A stretch of DNA of 64,000 bases from Baylisascaris procyonis (lineage: Eukaryota; Nematoda; Chromadorea; Rhabditida; Ascarididae), in the NCBI GenBank assembly GCA_037389465.1, contig JAZARR010000197.1:3458501-3522500 (forward strand), given 5' to 3'. Positions 51,601-64,000 of this stretch are shown here, in pieces. Below the pieces are notes generated by a model. It was not told the origin of the DNA. It searched no databases and was given only the letters and a program-made list of their open reading frames with translations. Made by a program: the position numbers and the translations under genes. Every line of letters begins with the position of its first letter. The first letter of the stretch is position 1.

Positions 51601-54600
51601 GAGTGCAGCGACATATTGACGCATGCCCTCACCCATCTTCATAGCCACCTCTCCGATCGCCCAAATCGAGTTATTGCACACTGATATCAGTTCCGGATTC
51701 AGATTCTGCGTTAAAATTGGCATAAATAAATCTGAAAAGAAAGCATCTGGGTGACTCACGACTACAGCAGCTTAAGCTGCTAATAACTGCCCCCCCCCCC
51801 CCCCCACCCCAATATTCAGCCAAGCAATTTCTTCAACACTGAACATAACCGATCGTTTCTAGAGTGGGGATATGCCAGCTAATCAGTGGGCATCAATGAA
51901 ACGGTATATCATACTCACATATTTCACGGAAATGGCTAAATTATGGTCAATTCGTGCATGAATAAATAATGGTATTAAAAATAGCACGTAATGACGAATA
52001 TGTAACTGGCTTCTGATTTCTGAATTTCTTCTGCTTCACTTCAAAAAAAAAAAAAAAAAAAAAAAATTGAAATCTGGTTAAGTGTTCTAAGAAACCCGTA
52101 AGTGAAGTCCAAGATAAGCAGCTATAAGATGCTAAATGGGCGCTGTATGCTCATACAACCTTATATAAAATCCTCTTCTAAGATACTTGAAAGACAAATT
52201 TACATCGTTCTCGATGAAGACCAAACATTCTTATACTCACTAACAGCCTGTGTAAACATTCCGCAGTAAAAAGTAAGCAGATTCATGCAATTATTTCCCA
52301 TAACAATCACTTAGCATCGCAAAAAAAACTATGCAAATTATTAGCATATTTTTGGTGCCAACAAACTATCACTACCCTCTTCCTAGAATTCCAGAAACGT
52401 ATGTCGCCTTCTACGTTGACAACTTACCCTTAACTGTAGGCACTTTACCCCAAATAAGAAGGCAAGTAAGCATTGCCGCTACATGGGCCGACCCTACAGC
52501 AACAGCTAATTCATATTTAACCACTAAGTTTTGCTTAAGAAAACGCTGGGTGGTTATGAGAACTCCTGTCCAACATGGCCTTCCTTGTTAAGTCCTTACG
52601 AAGAAAATTTTTTACTACCTGTACTTCACATCATGAGAAGAATTTGAAGGAACAAAACAACGAAAATAAAGTCATTTCAAATAACAACATACGTATACAA
52701 GGCTGAAGATGGTGATAGCACGCTTTCGAGAGATCACCCAACAACGCAAATGAACTCTGCCTCACTTCCGGACTTGCATCCTGTAATATTGCTTTCATCT
52801 TATTGTTGCAGCATTCGCCGCAAATATGCTCATTTTACAGCATCATACCGCGCCTATGGCATAGGCAAGGGCCTTTGCAAAAATATACCAGCCATGCAAA
52901 AGCAGACATTCAAATAACTCCTTTTGCACAGGCTTACTAGAGAAAACCTTTGCCATTTCCTTGATCATTTCAGGCACATCTCAAAACATTCAAAAGAAGT
53001 GCCTCTTTTATTAGCTGACTTATAAACGTCTCGCAAAGAGAGTTAAAGGTTATAAGGTGCAGCTTGATCATCCTGAATGTACCAGGATAAAAAAAAAAGA
53101 ACAGGAGGATGTGCATGTAGACTTACGCAGAATTCGTGCACTGGTAATTCCACTTTCATCGACACTGCATGCAACAGAACTATATTCTACGGGATTCGCC
53201 AAATCTCCAACTCTTCTACAGCCAGGCAAAGAGTAAGTCAGCAAAATGCATGAAAGAATCGCCTACCAACGAGCACTGATATATGAGCTCCACGATGTGA
53301 CTAGATGCGACTAGATGGTCGATGTGATCGGCCAGCCCCTCAGCCAGACCTGATAGCAGATCCAGTGCTACGATCAGGAAGTCCTTGTCCGGCATATCGT
53401 ACTCATTTGGCCTTTCCACCGCCATCTGTACTTGACGCAGGCAACGTGCGATCAGTGCTGTACACCTTAAACATCACACTAGCATCAATAGCTAAAACGT
53501 TGTGATTTCATTCTTCAAACATCCCACTCCACGACAGAGTCTCAATTAGCTTCATTTATCGCCGTAGACAACTTAAGCATTCCAAACAAGCACATATAAG
53601 GAAGTCTGCGAGCATTAAATCTGCAAATTAGAATGTAATCCAACGTCAGAACAAATCGCATCCGAGTTCAAACAGTTCGAAGGGTAATAGAAGACAGCTA
53701 ATCACAACACTATGAATAAACGGGAGGCTGTGACAAGAGAAACTGGGGATCATCCCCACAGGGACGAGGGTCCTTAGGCACTGCCACCTCCAAATAAGGC
53801 CTATACGAAACAGAAATGAAGAAAAATAAAAAAAAAAACTTCAGAAAAAACCTCACCAATGTAGACTTTTTTCTATAAAAATTCATAAAAGAAAAGGCCA
53901 AAAGTCCTTTTTGATGAACATTATATGGGGAATTCGAGAAATGCATCTGGACTGGATTTATAAAAGTGCAATAAACAATAAAGAATTAGTGACCTGTGGA
54001 AAACGGGTTCGCAGAATGGAAGAAATGCGACGTGAAGGGCAGTGGCCACCGAAGAGAGGCACTCCAAAAGCGGAAAGAGCTCTTTATCGTCATCGGAAAG
54101 AGATGACCACTTTGCCATCAGAGGTCCCATCAGTGTCTTCAAATAATTATTCGTGATGATATGCGAGAGTGACTACAAAGGCGTAAGAGGTGAGAATGGG
54201 GGGAGGGGGGGGGGAGAAAAAGGATGACTATGCAAGTTAATGCAGCCGGAAATTAAGATGAGGGAATTAGTTGGGGCAGCAAATATTTCACTAAAGGAAG
54301 TAAGACACGAAGCTCTGCCTACAGGCTAGCTATTTATAAGCTCTTTGCATTTTCGACACAACGCGCCGGTTACTAAACAGGTCTCAATCGAGCCATAACT
54401 TAAGATTAACGTAAATAGGTTGGCATAGGTGAGTGCATGTGCACAAATTATATGTTACCAAAAAACGTTTTAAAAAAGATAATAACTACAAGGCAAAATA
54501 GGAATAAACTGAAAAAAACTATACTTTCACAAGAGAGTTCAAGCTTTTATTTTAATATAACGTTGAGTCATTAGCAGCGTACTGCACCATAACGACAATA

Positions 54601-57600
54601 AACACCATTGAATCACAAATATTATTGTTTCCATGGTCAACTACGCTAACTGAATTCACTGTGTGGTATCAATGTTTCAATAAAAGAGAGAAGTAAAACC
54701 GATTAGCCAATACCTGAACGTACTGAGGCTGATTGAGATTCGAACCTACACTATCCGCTAGAGTTCCCACCGCATCGTAGAGTATCAAAAGGTTCTTAGC
54801 CTGCAATCAGCGCAAACCATACAACAGAAATCAAGATTGAGGAACAAACAGAAAGTGGAAGAAATTATCAACTAAAAGAAAATATCAAAGGAACGAAATA
54901 CAAGTGCAATAACAAAGAACAGTCACGTGTCGCAATGAAAAAAATAAACTGAAAAGATGGGTGGAACATCTGACGCCATTTACAACTTGCCCACCTTATC
55001 AGTGCCCCTCCTTTTCCCCTCCCCCTCCCCCCCCCAATAACCTTAACTGAAAAACTTTGTCACCTTCCGATCAAAACAAAGGTCCAAAATACTAGAAAAA
55101 GATTTTGTCACCGCATACTGCAATGATTACTTCCAAAAGCAACTGGATTATAACTTCCCAGTGATGCCGGTTCCGAAAAAGCTATTTAATAGAAGGCAAG
55201 CGCCATGAGCTCATCGCCAAATCTCATACAGAATATGTTTTGAAACCTGTGCAAGTAAAAACGCCGTTTTTGAAAAATTAACAAATTTGATTTCAAACTA
55301 TCATCAGCTTTCATATAGAGATGTTTTAAGACTTCCACCTAGTTAAGCCAAAAACTTTGATCCTGACAGCTTCTGCTTTTAAAGAGGGAGGGGACCCGGG
55401 GGGGGGGGGAGGGGGAGGGGGGGAGAAGAAACGTGGTGCAGATCACTCATGATGGAAGCATCAAATACCCCAACCATTTCTCAAGCACCAACTGTTGACT
55501 AGGATCAAAACTTTTACGCTTCAATAGTGACAAGCTTGCAGTCAACAAATCTTGAAACCAAGCTCTACAAGCTCAGCAAACGACCCGACAACCTCGAAAG
55601 ATATGTGTTACTCCCAGAGGGGATCGAGTCTGATGGTACGAGGCGATCACGGTTAAACGCATTTCTATCAAATGTTGCTGGTTATGCGACCGCCCTCTAA
55701 AGTCTGATGAAGAGCGCAAAATTTACTGAACAATATGCACAAAAGCCTTGATTAAAACAACGCATTTCCATTACTGTGCATTAAAATAAAGACTACCTGA
55801 TAACGATTGAACGCCTCGACGAGTGTTGCCAGGATCTCAGAGAGATATGGCACCAACTCCATATTCGCTTCCTCTTCAAGAGTGGCAAAAGCAGAACATG
55901 CTGCTTCCTGCACCCTCTTGTTTGCATCCAATATACGCGCCAGAAGCTTAAATTTGCCAAATTGAAGCACTTTTGGTACTGATATTTCTATATTGAAGTG
56001 GAAAAAACTAAGTTCTATATTTCAACGGCGGGATGAATGCGAGGATGAGGGAGGGGGATATATGGACACCGAAATAGGCAGTGATGCAACAACAATAAAA
56101 GATGAGAAGCGCCGACCACGACCACTATTCTCTTCGGGTCGGTCTCAGATCAGGACACCGAGTGCTCCATTTTTAAAACAAAAATCTTTTTGAAACTACT
56201 AAAAGAACTTGTTAATTCAAAAACATCCCAACCAATCACGATGCCCTATCTCCGAGACTCAAGAGAGTGACGCTTATAAACGACCAAACGAAATGAGACT
56301 CTCACTTCTATTTTAACGTCTAAGACTTAATAACGTCGGAAATTTCTTTGAACACCTTCGTAAAAGAGAGCTTCCTGTGTAAAGACTTCAAAAGACAGAC
56401 AAACCTCTTTCAATAACTGCTTGAAGTATAAGTTGTGGTCGTGCTGCACTACGAAATGACAGTAACGAGAGAGTGTCCAACAAGTTATTGACCGAACCAA
56501 AGCCTTAAATCTTCAATTTATTGGAAGAATTGTGCCAACTTGGGCATATCAAGCTTGCCATCCTTTTCAATGTTCATTTTCCACAATGAATTTGGCACAT
56601 TAACGGCATGGTGCGACTCATGCCTCACACTCAATAGAGTGCTGAGAACAGTGCGGTGGGCTTCTGCTAAAAGCAATACAGAATAGTATAGAAAATCGGA
56701 GGCATCAACACCAAACAGTATCGAAACGTCGACAGCAATCACTACATCAAACCATTCAAAAGACGCCTTCGAACCTCTCCTTTAGCATTAAACCTGCACC
56801 CGCATATCTCCAATATAAAGTTAGGAGAAGAGCAAACCGAATAACTCGCCTTGTTACATAAGAATGATAGCAGAAGAACACTGCCTCATTAAACAATTCC
56901 CATCGCGTGCGGATAAGCAATAACATAACCAACATCCCGCTCTTCAAATATCAAAAATGCACAAGCAGAGTTGGACAACCCATCCCTATCCCATTTAAAC
57001 GCATGAAAAGAAATTGCAGACAACGCCTGCAAAAAAAGAAGAGAGCAAATATAACCGCACTCACACCAGACCAATATCACGGAAATGGAACAAATAATCA
57101 GGAATGACTATCAGGAAATACTATCCCCACAGGTAGGGTACCAACCTTTCTGTCTTGCAGCGAGTTGATGAGGAAGGGAATCAGCTCCGGTAAATGAGGT
57201 GTCATACCGTTCATGCACCCTTCTGCAACAGCACCCAATGCCAATATCCCACTCTCTTTGATCTGCAAAACGCTTACATTTATGTCATGTTTCCGATGTT
57301 ATCTAACCAAAAATATTTGGGCTGCCTTGCTAACGACTGATGACAGCTAACTGACTACGAGCATATACAGTCGACGCCCACGAATCTCGCATCTGAAGTA
57401 CACAGAGCATTCCATAATACAATACTTAAAGATATCCTGATAGTAGTTGGCCGATTTTATGACTACTAGCTATTATGCTTGGAATTCACCATCGTGAGCA
57501 AATTTTTGCCTTCAAGAGAACCGCAAAATCAGTATATATTTGAAGCTGGGGAAATAGCAATTAGCGGAACAAGAAATAATTAAAACCGCTAAGAAACTGG

Positions 57601-60600
57601 CAATTTAACAAAAGGGATAAGTTATAAAGAATGACCCGATCAAATTAAGTCAATTAGTGTCACATAAATATCCAAAATTTAGTACAAATTAACTCGAAAC
57701 TCGAACGAAACAGCTCGGAGATCTCTGCAGCAGAGAACAATTTCAATCGGCAATATGCCAGAAAAGGTAAAAATGATTGTAAACATAAATGAGAATAATT
57801 AAACGATACCAGCCAATTGCTATGGAAAAGTGTTTCTTTGAGGATCGGCAATAGAGTTGGCAGAAAATCGTCGTTGAAAATACCGGACAGCACATCCAAC
57901 GAAGCTGCACTACATTTCCCTGAAACAAAAAATTTTGATCTTTGCGATGTTACTCAGAGAAAACGCTGCTACGTCACCAATAGGCTCGTACATGGCACGG
58001 AACATCGAAATATCTGACCATAGGTAAAAGCGTCGCCGATAATCGGGGAAATTCCCCATACAAAGCCATCATCACGTAACCTATGATGCTAGTTGGTCAT
58101 ATTTATACTAGAAAAACTATAAATGATCAACAGACTTTATTCTGTTTATGTTGAGAGACCGGAAACAATCCTAAAAAAGGTCCCATCCCAAAGACACAGC
58201 CATTGAAAAGCCTCATCATCTCATTTTCATCCCGAAAAAACATTGATGAAGTCGCCTCCATTAACATGTTGGAGGCCTCTTTTCTAAGACTTCCTCAAAT
58301 ATTTCAACCGGCAAAATGTTTCGATAGTCAACTACTTTGATCTTTTTTCACTATTTCTTGCTGAAGCATATTTTTGCCTCTATGGTGATCAATAAGAGAC
58401 GGGGCTCCCACTATCTTTTTCAATTACAACGATCAGATTCACCTAGCCCACACGGGCACAATTCCTGCAACCTAGAAGTGGGATGAACGCAGGTCGGCCA
58501 CATTAATTTTCTCACATTCCACATCAGCACTCTCTTTCGATGTAATTTCACTATTCCGGTACAAATCGACTATTCACACAAAAGGCTCAAAAGTGCAATA
58601 ACTGGATTATTGTAAAGGATCGTACTAGCGAAATAGATGCACCGTTATGGTAAATACGACTAAACTAATGCGACACAAGATTACATAACCAGTAACTTCA
58701 AACGGTTCCTATTAATATCGACACCGAAATAAGTTGATACAATTCAAAACGAACTTAGGTTCCATTCAGTCGATGCATCGTCATCCAAATCGTCATCTTC
58801 CATATATTCCTGCAATATACCGCACCCACTAACCATAAACTATTTCATATACCACAATAAACCTCTAACACCTATCAGCAAATTACCAAAACAACACAAG
58901 TCAACAGAAAATGGCGATCAACCATAATCCCACCTTGTAACCATAAAACCGTCGTCAAATGTTCTCAAAGGTCTCTTTATTACAGGAAACATTCGAAAAG
59001 GGCAACGGTGAAATTAAACGAGATTTCGTCAAATATGCCTCTCCTACCAGGTAAACCTAATTCCAAAAATTGCCTAATTTCTAGAATCACTTTTCTCCCT
59101 CCCCTCAACAAAAACTTCGAAAAAAATAGGTAGCTCAATCAAAAGTACTATCAAGAAACTATCATACAGGTGAGCAAAAAAAAATTTCTTTATTTGTAGT
59201 AATAGATTACATGAAAAAATATTGCAACACGGAAGAAAAACGAACGCAATAGTACGAATTAAACTAGTTTACAACTCACTTCACACCACCCTTTGGTTTT
59301 TTTTTTTTTTTTTTGAAAATCCCACAGCGCAAATTCAAAAACATCGGAAATTCAAGAACATCGGGAAAGACACTTTGGATAAGTGTCCAAATCTAATACA
59401 ATCATAGAGCAATATTCAAATTATAAACCGATGAAAAATGATCAATGCAAGAATTGACATACCGGATCAAGACTTGTCCCATCCTCCTCCGAGTGTCTCT
59501 GCGTTTGCGTCTTGGCTCGATGGAACCTTGGCCTGATGTCCTCTTGCCGATCTGGCACCGCGCTGTCATCCTCCACGTCGCCCTTAAATAGGTGCTTTTA
59601 GAATACAAAACAAAAACCACAATCTAGTCGACTGACGTAAGATAACATTTCTTCTACTTTGCCTGAATTTAAACAATAAAGTATTCACTTTGGATAAGTG
59701 TCCTTCAAATCCCTTCGACTTAACCGGATTCATTGCCTCTCCAATCCAGTCGTTTCCTGCGGTCTTTCTTGGAAAGTCACTCCATATCACTGCAGATTTG
59801 CTTCTACTTTTTTTCGATCAACGGCGCCCGTTCTATGATCCTTTCGCCCATTCATCATTTTTCACTACGCATATTTCTGCTGCCCATTTATACTTCCTCA
59901 TTTTGGATGAAACAGTGATGCCTTTTAAGCCTTTTAATTGAAACCTTGCAATTTCAAATTTCGCCCCAAGCAACTTGACATTTCTACTCGATTATAAACC
60001 AAACTCGCCATTGTTCCCCTCAGTAAACAATAAATTGATACGCACAAACACATCTCCATTAGTCCACCCTCCAATTCTTTGCGAACATATCAATGAAAAA
60101 TGAATAAAAACAGACTAACCTTGAGCATGAGTACATCCATTTCAGAATACTGCATGCAACGGACTAGTACGGGGATCAATTTGTGAAGATGAGGCAGCAA
60201 TGCTTCCTTACATACTGCCGGGTTCTCAGCGAGCGCCAACCAAAATTCGCATGCCTCCAATGCCGTCGATTCGTTTGTATCCTGCATTCATATTCTTCCG
60301 TTAAAAAATATTCCAGCTTTTCGGACTGCACTATATAAAATAGCACCTTTTTCCCTCTTCCTTCCCATTAAACTCTCCAATCCAAAACAAGAAATATCAG
60401 TGTAAGGCTATAAATTGTCGAACGCCTTTGTAGGCAAAAACGATAAAGCGCCGCATCTGAAACTGGCTAGACTGTAAGATCACCTCTCCAGAGTTTTTGT
60501 GCCAGTGCTACAGCAGCAGAAAGCAAACCTGGATGAGTGAGACTGCAGCATTTCAATATTGATTCTTCCGAATGGTAGACCCAAGTTAATGGCACACCTC

Positions 60601-63086
60601 TTATCCTGAGATAAAAAGACATTCCGAATGAACATACCTGTGTCCTGAGCAACATAAACTCGACGATGTTGCCTAGCTGGGAGACCAACTTGTCCAAATG
60701 CGAATCAAGTAGCAGTGTTAATGCGCGACACAATTGCTTTTGTACCTCCTAAAATATGAACAGAATCGTTGAGATGTTGTGTGACGAACGTAGTATGAAC
60801 ATGAATATTCGAAGACGCTCCCTTCTGCTTAACAATTCTATTTTATGGGGATGACCCGCGATGAACCAATCTAACCCCTTCCGGCTTCCGTTCGAAGAAG
60901 GAAAAGCCAATCGCTCGAATAATCTGCCTTGGGCAGTTTTCAATAAGGAAACTTATATTTTAAAAAGCTTTTCTTCTTCAAAAATGATGGGCTATAATTG
61001 AAGAAAAAGATATAAGGAGAACATGAGAATGGGTATATGGTGCAGCCTAAAATTGGAGAACATTACTGCTCTATCTGCAAAACTCGCCTTGATACTTCCC
61101 TGCAATTCAGGGATAAGTTTACCATCGAGGAACAATACCATGATTAATCATTTGCTCTGCCTCTTCAATAAAGCACAGGCAATTACAGCAACCTCCAATC
61201 TTTCACGCAGATCAATAATTTTTGCGACTTTAATGAGCTTTTAAAGACATTTTGTCCTCAAATAAAACACCTACGGAGATGCAACACCAGACGGCTGTCA
61301 TGAATACAAAACTGACCGTGTCTGTGTCGGCGGCCAAAGAGAACAGCTGCTGCAAGAATACATCCATAATGTTGTTCAACGGATCCGTCTGCACTAGCAA
61401 TATACAGTTCACTGAATTTACGGCCAACGCCCTGCAACACCAGTTATTTGAATACTCTAGACTGCAGACGTAAAGACTTCATCTGCGATGCACGGAAAAT
61501 ATGCAGCACTATAAAAAACTTAGTATTAGTACGCTTCTTTAGCATACGAATGGACATAAAAATCGGTTTTCATTACCAATCCATAGAAAACATTGGATAA
61601 AAGTATTCATGCTCTTCAGCCACTACACAACAATTCACTGACCATCCTCTACAACCTAAGACTCCTGAAAGGACTATTGATCGTCCTTAGCGTATAAAGT
61701 AAAAGATTCTGGATGTGGAAGGAGGTCAAGAACAATGGCAGCGAACTAGAACCGCTTATAGAGGTAAATATTTGGAACAGAGATCACACAATTGAAATAA
61801 GGGATTTTTTTTTGAAAACTCTGCCTTATCCTATCCTTACCATATTACCTAAAACGTTCAGAAAGCATGCAAGCTTGCTGGCAATTATTAATTTTGATTC
61901 AATGACATGAACTAAGCATACAGTTAACCATTTTCACCTTCAGAACTCTCTGAATGCATAAGAATTGTGGACCTCAGCCCAAAGATGAAATTACCTTTTC
62001 CTACAACTCCAAAAGAGAGTTGGTAGTCGCCTTTCTTGCCAAATGCAAACTGGTTGAAAAAATAGTTCGGAAAAGGGAAGATCACGAAAGAAATGAAACA
62101 AAAACCTTCTCATCCAACGATCTTTTTACCAGGGATCCTCAGCCGAAGCATCCATCGCTTCAGGATAATAGGAGAAGGGTAGCCTATATGTGTTTTCAGT
62201 AGTTTGCACTAATCATTGAGTAAGGTGAATTTCTCACCTCAGTTTTGCATGAGGAGAGTTGAAGAAGCAAAGAAGCTTCGGAATGAGGATGTCTAGATGC
62301 TCCTGCGGCGTCAGCATATCAGCGGAATCCTCACAAATTTTCTGGATCGCACCCATCGCACCCTAAACATATTAACGAAAGATTTCAACACCATTTTATA
62401 TAAGTTTCTCATTTTCGTGGAATATTAAGTTTTCCATATCCACCTCGCGCAATATTTATCCGCTTTCAGCGCGCAATGAAAAAATAGCGGAAGATGGGCG
62501 CATAAGCGCTAAAAATATTTCATTCTCGTTCCTCCGTTCTTACCTTATATACTTTTCTTATAGATGCTTTATTCGTTGGCAATATCCCCGTGCTAAGTAT
62601 TATCTACTTGCATCCTCGCTCAATGCAAAAATGCTGCAGACAAACAAATACCTTTACGCATGCCCCCTATTTCAAAGACAATGACTTCTATTCCTCATCG
62701 TTCACTCTCCAATTCCAAATATTATACCTTCCTGAAAAGAATTATTCCTTCCCTCTACCAAATAAAAAATAGAATCAATTATTCCCTTCCAACAAAACAA
62801 CGTTGAAAAATAGAACCACAGATATACCCACCTCCTGCAGCAGAGTATCCTGACTGTCTAGCATGCCGCAAAGTGTTGGTAGAAGAGAAGGCCACTGAGC
62901 GATACCTTCGTGCACGACTATCGTAGTGACGATAATGCCCACCGTGGCACGAATCAAAGGATGAGGATCGGAGATAGCGAGCAGTGTCTTGCTCTTTACG
63001 TATGCGCGAATCTGCTCCGGTAAACGACTCCAAAGCAGCCGAATGGAGTTCTTCAAAATCAGTCCAGCTAACGATCGATTTGCCAC
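48603..63086 (-). CDS. TNPO1: Transportin-1 / karyopherin beta-2 (19 exons; 5' end outside window)
   Basis: Import receptor that carries PY-NLS cargoes such as hnRNPs through the nuclear pore and releases them on RanGTP binding. Exons 5' to 3': 62832..63086, 62238..62362, 61317..61431, 60638..60748, 60120..60281, 59463..59582, 58755..58809, 57810..57919, 57146..57262, 56405..56503, 55797..55946, 54714..54800, 53994..54136, 53267..53465, 52693..52780, 51537..51731, 50885..51060, 50086..50160, 48603..48710. They total 2,490 nt, giving 829 residues plus TGA. HEAT repeats align with human TNPO1 from residue 62 to its C-terminus. The acidic H8 loop (59463..59582 plus 58755..58809, with IRPRFHR and EDDDLDDD) is shorter than in human. 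PY-NLS-site residues are all present by alignment: W460 and R464 (ITCWTLSR), E509, D543, D550, D646, D693 and W730 (NNSIWAIGE). The first 61 or so codons must lie beyond 64000. Several splice sites are non-consensus. Confidence 0.97.
51791..51806. repeat. Poly(C) run in transportin intron
   Basis: A run of about 15-16 C on the plus strand (G in the transcript), 60 bp upstream of the acceptor of the exon ending at 51731. Confidence 0.85.
52044..52067. repeat. Poly(A) run in transportin intron
   Basis: A homopolymer of about 24 A on the plus strand lies in the intron between the exons at 52693..52780 and 51537..51731. In the direction of transcription it is a poly(T) tract, so it is not the tail of a retrocopy on the coding strand. 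Confidence 0.85.
54198..54214 (+). repeat. G-rich run in transportin intron
   Basis: G runs broken by one A. In the transcript this is C-rich and lies about 60 bp upstream of the acceptor of the exon ending at 54136. Confidence 0.8.
55384..55424 (+). repeat. G-rich tract with quadruplex potential
   Basis: About 40 bp contain at least five separate runs of three or more G on the plus strand, enough for an intramolecular G-quadruplex on the template strand of the transportin gene. It lies in the intron between exons 55797..55946 and 54714..54800. The call rests on the run pattern only. Confidence 0.7.
59299..59315. repeat. Poly(T) run
   Basis: A homopolymer of about 16 T in a transportin intron; simple sequence. 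Confidence 0.8.
59371..59703. repeat. 18-bp direct repeats flanking a transportin exon
   Basis: CACTTTGGATAAGTGTCC occurs exactly at 59371..59388 and again at 59686..59703, on either side of the acidic-loop exon 59463..59582. Each copy also contains a 5-bp inverted repeat (CACTT/AAGTG). Confidence 0.8.
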
Positions 63087-64000
63087 CTGAAAAACCTCTT
63101 TTACATCACCTTAATTGCTGTGCTCCCATAGCAATAACAGTGAAGCGGAAAAAAGGAAGAGCAAAAGTCCTTCCAAAAAGGGTAGGCAAAAAAGTTTCCG
63201 CTCGAAAAATGTTGTTAAATATTTTCAAAGAAACCTGTAGGCGTTGCCTAAATTCCCACATGTGTTGTCAATCATATAATCTATGCACAAATTACATCAT
63301 GGGCCAATCTACTGTTGGACATAGGTCATTCTTTTGCAAAATTCAACCACAATACGCAACTACGACACAAACAGATAAGCGCAACATGTGCGTGATTTGG
63401 CATTTGGTAGAAACTCGAAGTTTCATTTAGGAAACAGTTTTGGACAGAAAATTTGGGACATTTAACAAACGACAAATAGGCTAGGTATACATTTCCGAAG
63501 TTATTAAAGCTGAGGTAATTTATGAAAACAAAAAACACCAACTTCCTATCAAATTAAATAAAAATAGATTAAATCTGCCACATCCTCGGTATGCAAACAC
63601 TAACGAAAATTGCTTTACAGTTCCTCTAGGTGTGATCCACTTCACTGATAACTATCACTGGTTAAAGGATCTTAAAGAGTCACCCAAACTTACTAAAGAA
63701 GCCCAAACCTCCTCAAATCATTCTTTGCACGACAGCCTTTCTACAACTTAAAGTTAGGTGGTTAGGCAGATGAAAAAAATGAAAAAAGCACCCCCCCCCC
63801 CTGATTCTAACAACTGATGTTCTCTGAGATGGGAACTGATCTTAACGGATAGCTTATATAAAATATGATCCGCAAAATCTAAGCGCTATCCTTCCATCTT
63901 TAAAACGTTATTGCTACACCTTCGGTAGCATTAATGCCGGAATTGTTGACACCACATACCACAAATAAAATCAACACCTGCATCTGCCTGATCATTCGCG
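63087..64000 (-). other. 5' intron of the transportin gene (incomplete)
   Basis: From the TTTTTCAG acceptor just above 63086 to the window edge I found no exon for the missing N-terminal residues. The intron is therefore at least 914 nt, or the first exons diverge too much to see. It includes a C run near 63790. Confidence 0.6.

Noticed and set aside
53911..54156. Plus-strand ORFs overlapping transportin exons
   Set aside because: They are antisense shadows of the HEAT-repeat coding sequence.
54740..54760. GGTTCGAATC on the minus strand, like a tRNA T-arm
   Set aside because: It lies within a coding exon of transportin (54714..54800) that is fully explained by the protein alignment, and no tRNA cloverleaf surrounds it.
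1..64000. Mobile elements, viral insertions, prokaryotic operons or CRISPR arrays
   Set aside because: No transposase, reverse transcriptase, long terminal repeat, capsid-type gene or regularly spaced short repeats were found. The 34-bp minisatellite has no spacers.

Overview
This is animal (metazoan) nuclear DNA with split genes. The introns end in short TTTCAG- or TTTTCAG-type acceptors with little further pyrimidine tract, the introns are a few hundred bases to 1.4 kb, and the composition is AT-rich. That suits a nematode best, but the species is inferred weakly. I saw no prokaryotic genes, CRISPR, rRNA, tRNA, reverse transcriptase or transposase.

Left two thirds (1..~45873): a head-to-tail tandem array with a period of about 7.96 kb. 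One partial unit (R0) is cut by the left edge and five full units follow (R1-R5). In the register set by the right edge of the array, each full unit holds a complete minus-strand, five-exon gene for a WD40 protein that aligns along its whole length with THOC6, a subunit of the THO/TREX mRNA-export complex. Divergent from it, with 99 bp between the two ATGs, is a plus-strand ORF of 134-136 codons that I do not recognise. About 4.2 kb without a recognisable gene follows, including a 34-bp minisatellite.

The gene copies fall into three subtypes: R0/R2, R1/R3 and R4/R5. R0-R1 and R2-R3 are two almost identical 15.9-kb dimers. Four of the five visible copies of the penultimate THOC6 exon carry the same TGA nonsense codon. 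Only R4 reads GGA there, and it does so inside a block of about 370 bp unlike the matching block of every other unit. So R4 (exons 30208..33186) is the only copy open from end to end, and it looks like a product of gene conversion from a variant outside the window. The model also needs a 25-nt intron between its first two exons.

Middle (45874..48602): about 2.7 kb of AT-rich single-copy spacer.

Right third (48603..63086 and beyond the right edge): a minus-strand transportin-1 (karyopherin beta-2) gene. All 19 exons in the window could be placed with matching phases. They give 829 codons plus stop, colinear with human TNPO1 residues 62-890; the first 61 or so codons lie beyond the right edge. 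Transportin imports PY-NLS cargoes such as hnRNPs, and THOC6 acts in mRNA export. I read their adjacency as chance.
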